A stretch of DNA of 9,054 nucleotides from Candidatus Apopatosoma intestinale (GTDB lineage Bacteria; Bacillota; Clostridia; Oscillospirales; CAG-272): assembly GCA_003524145.1 (NCBI GenBank), contig DODZ01000026.1, positions 11,800 through 20,853 of the forward strand, in the 5' to 3' direction. Under the pieces are notes generated by a model. It did no database searches, was not told the origin of the DNA, and was given only the letters and a program-made list of their open reading frames with translations. Made by a program: the position numbers and the translations under genes. Positions 6,370-9,054 of the stretch are shown here, piece after piece. Within the stretch, counting starts at the first letter, position 1. Every line of letters begins with the position of its first letter.

Positions 6370-7722
6370 TTATTCCTTATCGGATTTTTCGCGCATTGTC
6401 TGTATATTATTGAGAAGCTGAATGATGAGCATATTCGGAACAAGAATGATTAATCCCGAAACGATGCCCGCGAGCGTCCAGAGGAGAAGTCCGAAATCGC
6501 CGATGATAGCCTTGCTGAAGAAATCACGCACGCCGAGTGCAACGCCCGCGATAACACAGAGCGCGGCAAGAATCAGAGTGATAATCTTGTATATTCTTAT
6601 CCAGTGACCGCTCTTTTCGCTGAAGAAACCGTAATATGTATAGCCGGAATATCCGTCATAGCTGAATGATTTGCCCTCGGGTGCAAGTTCCATAAGAGAA
6701 TAATATATTGCCTCATAATTTTTGAGCCAGCCGAAAGTCCATCTTGCCATTTTTGTCTGGATTATCACAAAACCGAAGAACGGAATCTTTCTTACATATA
6801 CGATTTCATCTGCCGGAATTTCCTCGGCAAAGCCGTTTCTGTTTGTTACGGTTATCTTGCCGTCAGCTATGGTAACGCTCTTTTTCTTTTCTGCAGCGCA
6901 GATTATAGCGAGTACGATGACGATAAGCAGTCCGAGCTTGAAAAGCGAATACAGCGGAGCGGAGCCGGGGAAAAGATAGAGAAGAATCGCTATGAGCGCG
7001 ATGATGGCTGTCACTATTTCGGCGCCCCATGCATGGTTCACTCTTATGCTGCGGCAACCTTTTTCGCCCTCGGTTTCGGGAGCGGCTTCTTTTCTGAAAT
7101 CAAATGCGGCAAACATGCTTGTGCCGCTGAGCGCCCATGCGCAAAGGAAATAAACGAATATGGGGAAGAGCACTGCGGAGATGAAAAGCAACGCATGGTT
7201 TACAACATAGAGTATATAATCGGGATTGTTTGCCCATTTGATGGCTTCTTTGAGACAGTTGTTTATGGCATCTTTTACTTTGATAGTGTCGATTATTGTC
7301 GAAATGACGGGAAGCCAAACGATAAATCTGAAATATCTCTTGGCTTTTCCGCTCTTCTGACAGTTTTCAAATATCAATATGAGCATGGGAACGAGATAAG
7401 CCGATATGCTTACCAAAAATGAATAAATTGTCGTAAATGAGAGCGACATAGATGTTTGCGAATAAAGCTTAGAGAATGAGTAGATGTTCAGTACAATGGG
7501 GATAGCGAGACATACTACAGGGAAAGCTTTTCTGCTGTTTGTCCCTATGGCTATAGCCAGCGCGAGATAAACAAGTGCAAGCAAAGCATGGGTGAAGTCC
7601 GTTTCCGAGAAAGTTTTGCTGATTGCCACATCCTTGATAATGGCGACTGCATTTGAAAGAATCATAAAAATGCAGGTGAAAACCGTGATTGCGGCAAAAA
7701 GCGCTCTGTTTTTTGTTTTCAT
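6370..7722 (-). CDS. Polytopic membrane protein with PH-like insert, function unknown
   Basis: A 450-residue protein that I do not recognise as a named family. Hydrophobic helices are at about 8-30, 44-60, 66-84, 94-118, 131-147, 168-198, 233-252 and 258-276. Then comes a soluble beta-rich stretch (about 278-347) with the pattern 'VTIADGKITVTNRNGFAEEIPADEIVYVRK', read as separate strands around a turn. This looks like the small PH-like domains found in bacterial membrane proteins and may bind lipid or protein. Two more helices follow at 374-397 and 410-438 and a short charged tail. The segment 206-226 is a charged loop. The ATG is preceded by AGGAGGA (7728-7734) at 5 bases. It has its own strong promoter and shares a bidirectional terminator with the convergent lipoprotein gene. 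A role in envelope homeostasis is a guess. Confidence 0.7.
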   Translation of the reverse strand: MKTKNRALFAAITVFTCIFMILSNAVAIIKDVAISKTFSETDFTHALLALVYLALAIAIGTNSRKAFPVVCLAIPIVLNIYSFSKLYSQTSMSLSFTTIYSFLVSISAYLVPMLILIFENCQKSGKAKRYFRFIVWLPVISTIIDTIKVKDAINNCLKEAIKWANNPDYILYVVNHALLFISAVLFPIFVYFLCAWALSGTSMFAAFDFRKEAAPETEGEKGCRSIRVNHAWGAEIVTAIIALIAILLYLFPGSAPLYSLFKLGLLIVIVLAIICAAEKKKSVTIADGKITVTNRNGFAEEIPADEIVYVRKIPFFGFVIIQTKMARWTFGWLKNYEAIYYSLMELAPEGKSFSYDGYSGYTYYGFFSEKSGHWIRIYKIITLILAALCVIAGVALGVRDFFSKAIIGDFGLLLWTLAGIVSGLIILVPNMLIIQLLNNIQTMREKSDKE

Positions 7723-7748
7723 TTTGTTCCTCCTGATGTTTATTTTTT

Positions 7749-7781
7749 GAAATGGAAAAAGCCATGTAAATTTACCATTTC
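7749..7781 (-). promoter_or_regulatory. Nested palindrome in the leader of the membrane-protein gene (operator candidate)
   Basis: GAAATGG (7749-7755) and CCATTTC (7775-7781) are a perfect 7-base inverted repeat. Between them, overlapping by one base, GTAAATTTAC (7766-7775) is a perfect 10-base palindrome. The group starts at or just after the predicted transcription start (about 7782), where a bound repressor would block transcription or an RNA hairpin would form. No T tract follows, so it is not a terminator. Confidence 0.45.
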
Positions 7782-7788
7782 TGATTCG

Positions 7789-7817
7789 ATTATATCATAG
7801 TATTTATGAAAAGTCAA
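7789..7817 (-). promoter_or_regulatory. Sigma-A promoter of the membrane-protein gene
   Basis: On the minus strand TTGACT (7812-7817), a 17-base spacer and a perfect TATAAT (7789-7794) with a TGA extension just upstream. The predicted start near 7782 gives a leader of about 60 nt containing the nested palindrome. The promoter lies just past the terminator of the lrp-type gene, so the two minus-strand genes are separate units. Confidence 0.85.
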
Positions 7818-7830
7818 CCAAAAAGATAAT

Positions 7831-7858
7831 AAAAAAATCCCTGCCAAAGCAGAGATTT
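7831..7858 (-). terminator. Terminator of the Lrp/AsnC gene
   Basis: Read on the minus strand, AAATCTCTGC (7858-7849) pairs with GCAGGGATTT (7844-7835), ten pairs with one wobble and a TTTG loop, followed by a run of T (the A run at 7831-7837 on the + strand). It begins about 20 bases past the stop codon. Confidence 0.88.
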
Positions 7859-7877
7859 ATAATAATTTAGATGGCTT

Positions 7878-8342
7878 TTATTCGGAAAGTCCTGTGGAGA
7901 CCTCAAATTTCAGCGTGGACATGACTATCGCCGTTCTTGTATAGGAAACCCCTTTGACTTCCTTGAGGTTATTCAGTATCTTTTCAAGCGACTTTGTGCT
8001 CTCCGTGACAACCTTGAGCAGAATATCGCTGTTTCCCGTGACGACATGACATTCCAGTATCTGTGGACAATTGCGCACAAATTCCTGAACGCCGCTTATC
8101 ACCTCGTTATATTTATACTGCTCGGTGCTGACCTCCACGAAAGCAAGAACATCATTTCCGAGCTTTTCCTCATTGAGGCAGACGGTGTATTTTTTTATCA
8201 CGCCGGAATTTTCAAGCTTTTTGATGCGCTCTATGACGGCGGAAACGGACATATTCACAGCCTCACCGATAGCTGAAGCATTCATGCGGGAATTGTCCTG
8301 AAGGCAACGGATTATTTTTTTATCAACACTATCGAGTGCCAT
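7878..8342 (-). CDS. Lrp/AsnC family transcriptional regulator
   Basis: This 154-residue protein has the full family length and layout. Residues 3-60 are the AsnC-type helix-turn-helix ('LDSVDKKIIRCLQDNSR', 'ASAIGEAVNMSVSAVIERIKKLENSGVIKKY'). Residues about 65-145 are the RAM ligand-binding and oligomerisation domain, with 'ECHVVTGNSDILLKV' (97-111) carrying the conserved G-x-x-D-x-x-L effector pocket motif. Members usually bind an amino acid and control amino acid or nitrogen metabolism, often repressing their own promoter. The ATG follows GAGGT about 9 bases upstream. It is transcribed alone, from a promoter facing away from the strong rightward promoter at 8449-8477, an arrangement in which an Lrp protein often regulates the divergent unit. 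The ligand cannot be told from sequence. Confidence 0.92.
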   Translation of the reverse strand: MALDSVDKKIIRCLQDNSRMNASAIGEAVNMSVSAVIERIKKLENSGVIKKYTVCLNEEKLGNDVLAFVEVSTEQYKYNEVISGVQEFVRNCPQILECHVVTGNSDILLKVVTESTKSLEKILNNLKEVKGVSYTRTAIVMSTLKFEVSTGLSE

Positions 8343-8378
8343 ATGCTGTTTACCTCGCTCAAATAATCATTTTTCTTT

Positions 8379-8407
8379 ATTCTATCATATGGTGCTGCAA
8401 TTGTCAA
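8379..8407 (-). promoter_or_regulatory. Sigma-A promoter of the Lrp/AsnC gene
   Basis: On the minus strand a perfect TTGACA (8402-8407), a 17-base spacer and TAGAAT (8379-8384) with a TGA extension. The predicted start is near 8372, leaving about a 30 nt leader. Its -35 is 41 bases from the -35 of the divergent promoter. Confidence 0.85.
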
Positions 8408-8427
8408 ATATTTTTCGGTTTTATTTT

Positions 8428-8470
8428 GAAAAATTTTCGGCAAACGCATTGCCAACAGGAAAATTTTTTG
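8428..8470. promoter_or_regulatory. Inverted repeats between the divergent promoters (operator candidate)
   Basis: GGCAA (8439-8443) and TTGCC (8449-8453) are inverted around ACGCA, with the right arm overlapping the -35 of the rightward promoter. Outside them lie two AT-rich patches, GAAAAATTTTC (8428-8438) and GAAAATTTTTT (8459-8469), nearly symmetric about the same centre. AT-rich degenerate palindromes are typical of Lrp-family sites, and the neighbouring gene is an Lrp-type regulator. Binding itself is inference. Confidence 0.4.
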
Positions 8471-8477
8471 CTATAAT
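8449..8477 (+). promoter_or_regulatory. Strong orphan sigma-A promoter reading into noncoding DNA
   Basis: TTGCCA (8449-8454), a 17-base spacer and perfect TATAAT (8472-8477), also with a TGC extension before the -10. The predicted start is near 8484. No convincing protein gene with a ribosome site follows. The first transcribed structure would be the long hairpin at 8496-8538. Confidence 0.75.
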
Positions 8478-8599
8478 TAGAGAGAAGTTTTTGGGCGGTG
8501 GAAACGCACATGCTCTGCATGTGTGTTAATTTCCATCGACCTGAAAAGAAACATAAAGAAAGTTTTCTTATATCGTACTTTTCGGTGACGAAGAGGAGG

Positions 8600-8641
8600 G
8601 TTCAGGGTGGCGAAGCCACCTCTGAACGGCGTCGCCGAGAC
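8600..8641 (+). repeat. Capped-hairpin repeat, copy 2
   Basis: GTTCAG-GGTGGC (8600-8611) pairs with GCCACC (8615-8620) and CTGAAC (8622-8627), twelve Watson-Crick pairs with one bulged T (8621) and a GAA loop, so the apex is again GCGAAGC. The constant GGCGTCGCCGAGAC follows directly at 8628-8641. The stem shares no sequence with copies 1 and 3 apart from the apex. Confidence 0.85.
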
Positions 8642-8661
8642 GGAGTATACCAAAAGTCAGC

Positions 8662-8686
8662 AAGGAGGACTCACGCCGTCCTCCTT
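8662..8686 (+). other. Perfect hairpin with Shine-Dalgarno-like and anti-SD-like arms
   Basis: AAGGAGGAC (8662-8670) pairs perfectly with GTCCTCCTT (8678-8686) around TCACGCC. The left arm contains an ideal ribosome binding sequence, AAGGAGG, and the right arm the matching CCTCCTT. No T tract follows. Whether it acts in RNA is unknown; it could be one more variable hairpin of the repeat region. Confidence 0.7.
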
Positions 8687-9054
8687 CCGAACCACTGGCG
8701 GCGTGCACGAGTTAGTCGCGCGAGTCATGCGTGGCAAATATGTGCGACAAATGGCAAAGCGAAAGTCGGCAGTCTCACGCTCTCCGCAATCTCACCTATA
8801 CCACGCGAGCGAACATATCACACGAGAGAGCCGAGCAGATTCGTGCACGCATTGTCTGCACGCCCGCATATAAAGGTGGGAATTGACCGATTCGCGAAGC
8901 GAACGCGGTCGGCGTCGCCGAGACAGGGCAAGCGGGCGTGGGTTTAATATGTGCGCTGACGGGACTATCAAAACAAACCCCATCTCGCTATGTTCGCACC
9001 CAAACTTTTGCCAAAATTTCAACCGCGAGGCTCGCCATAGCCTGACATGGCACA
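8687..9054. other. Long noncoding stretch with repeat copy 3, no gene seen
   Basis: Besides the repeat at 8885-8924 I see no plausible gene on either strand. The open frames lack ribosome sites, are rich in Arg, Ser and His, and run through the repeats. Small internal repeats are present: the palindrome CGTGCACG at 8702-8709 and 8842-8849, the second forming a hairpin with TGCACG nearby; AATATGTGCG near 8738 and 8947; TGGCAAA twice, 20 bases apart, near 8732 and 8752. CGCG and CGAG words are frequent, giving a base texture unlike the adjacent genes. The stretch continues past the window end. Confidence 0.6.
8885..8924 (+). repeat. Capped-hairpin repeat, copy 3
   Basis: GACCG (8885-8889) pairs with CGGTC (8906-8910) and TTCGC (8891-8895) pairs with GCGAA (8899-8903), with a small 1x2 internal loop and a GAA apex, so the cap is again GCGAAGC. 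The constant GGCGTCGCCGAGAC follows directly at 8911-8924. After it, GGG and CAAGCGG resemble the bases following copy 1 but not copy 2. Confidence 0.85.

Larger units (their letters stand above)
8484..8690 (+). ncRNA. Candidate structured noncoding RNA or vestigial leader
   Basis: Starting at the predicted transcription start, consecutive hairpins cover much of this stretch. H1 is 8496-8538: CGGTGGAAA pairs with TTTCCATCG, CGCACATGC pairs with GCATGTGTG, TCT loop, a TTAA bulge on one side, 18 pairs in all including two wobbles. H2 is 8541-8585: CTGAAAAG pairs with CTTTTCGG, with a smaller AAGAA/TTCTT hairpin inside. H3 is 8600-8627, the capped hairpin of repeat copy 2. H4 is 8662-8686. The frames open here give Arg-rich, low-plausibility peptides. 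I do not recognise a known RNA family, and no T-tract terminator marks a 3' end, so the end given is only the end of the last hairpin. Confidence 0.3.

Noticed and set aside
4628..7770. Shared 10-mer GCCATGTAAA at 4628-4637 and 7761-7770 as a common operator
   Set aside because: A 10-base match within 9 kb is expected by chance many times over, and the two sites sit differently relative to their promoters.
8607..8873. 88-codon open frame overlapping repeat copy 2
   Set aside because: Begins inside the capped hairpin, has no ribosome site, and reads like translated repeat DNA. A small repeat-encoded peptide cannot be fully excluded.
8600..8924. CRISPR array or integron attC-type sites
   Set aside because: The copies are not regularly spaced, no cas or integrase gene is present, and the attC core triplet pattern is absent.
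8498..8947. 149-codon open frame starting with GTG after the strong promoter
   Set aside because: No ribosome binding site, Arg/Ser/His-rich composition, no recognisable domain, and the frame runs straight through two copies of the repeat and several hairpins.
8484..9054. Known structural RNA such as tmRNA, RNase P, 6S or SRP RNA
   Set aside because: None of the conserved core motifs I know for these RNAs could be found in the stretch.

Overview
The window looks like a chromosomal segment of a Clostridia-type Bacillota, probably a gut Oscillospiraceae/Ruminococcaceae relative. The evidence is strong AAGGAG/GGAGG ribosome binding sites, textbook sigma-A promoters with 17-base spacers, short stem/T-tract terminators, a Thr-rich lipoprotein with the solute-binding fold common in these bacteria, and AI-2E, ECF-S and HTH-plus-membrane proteins of clostridial style. 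This taxonomic call is inference. Most genes appear monocistronic, each with its own visible promoter.

Layout. 1-38: a repeat (capped hairpin plus constant tail). 54-707 (-): ECF transporter S component. 929-2320 (+): AI-2E family permease, divergent from the ECF gene. 2368-2444 (+): tRNA-Arg(CCT) between two hairpins. 2580-3761 (+): membrane-anchored lipase-like alpha/beta hydrolase with a complete Ser-Asp-His triad. 3895-4437 (+): Xre-type HTH protein with two membrane helices. 4671-6287 (+): orphan extracellular solute-binding lipoprotein. 6370-7722 (-): polytopic membrane protein with a beta-rich, PH-like insert. 7878-8342 (-): Lrp/AsnC regulator. 8343-9054: about 700 bases with no convincing gene. 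This last stretch holds the lrp promoter, a divergent strong promoter, a succession of hairpins and two more copies of the repeat seen at 1-38.

Most unusual signal. Three copies of one composite element lie on the + strand (1-38, 8600-8641, 8885-8924). Each is a 10-12 bp hairpin whose stem sequence differs completely between copies, always capped by GCGAAGC (GC-GAA-GC, known as an exceptionally stable DNA mini-hairpin). Each is followed at once, or after one base, by the invariant 14-mer GGCGTCGCCGAGAC. A fourth hairpin (8496-8538), at the 5' end of the transcript predicted from the orphan promoter at 8449-8477, is related in stem sequence to the first copy and differs only by pairing-preserving changes and by its loop.

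Nothing in the protein-coding part forms an obvious defence or biosynthetic system. The genes look like housekeeping and envelope functions: vitamin/cofactor uptake, export or permease, lipid hydrolysis, sugar sensing or uptake, and regulation. The accessory interest lies in the repeat and structured noncoding DNA at the edges, and in several candidate regulatory inverted repeats.
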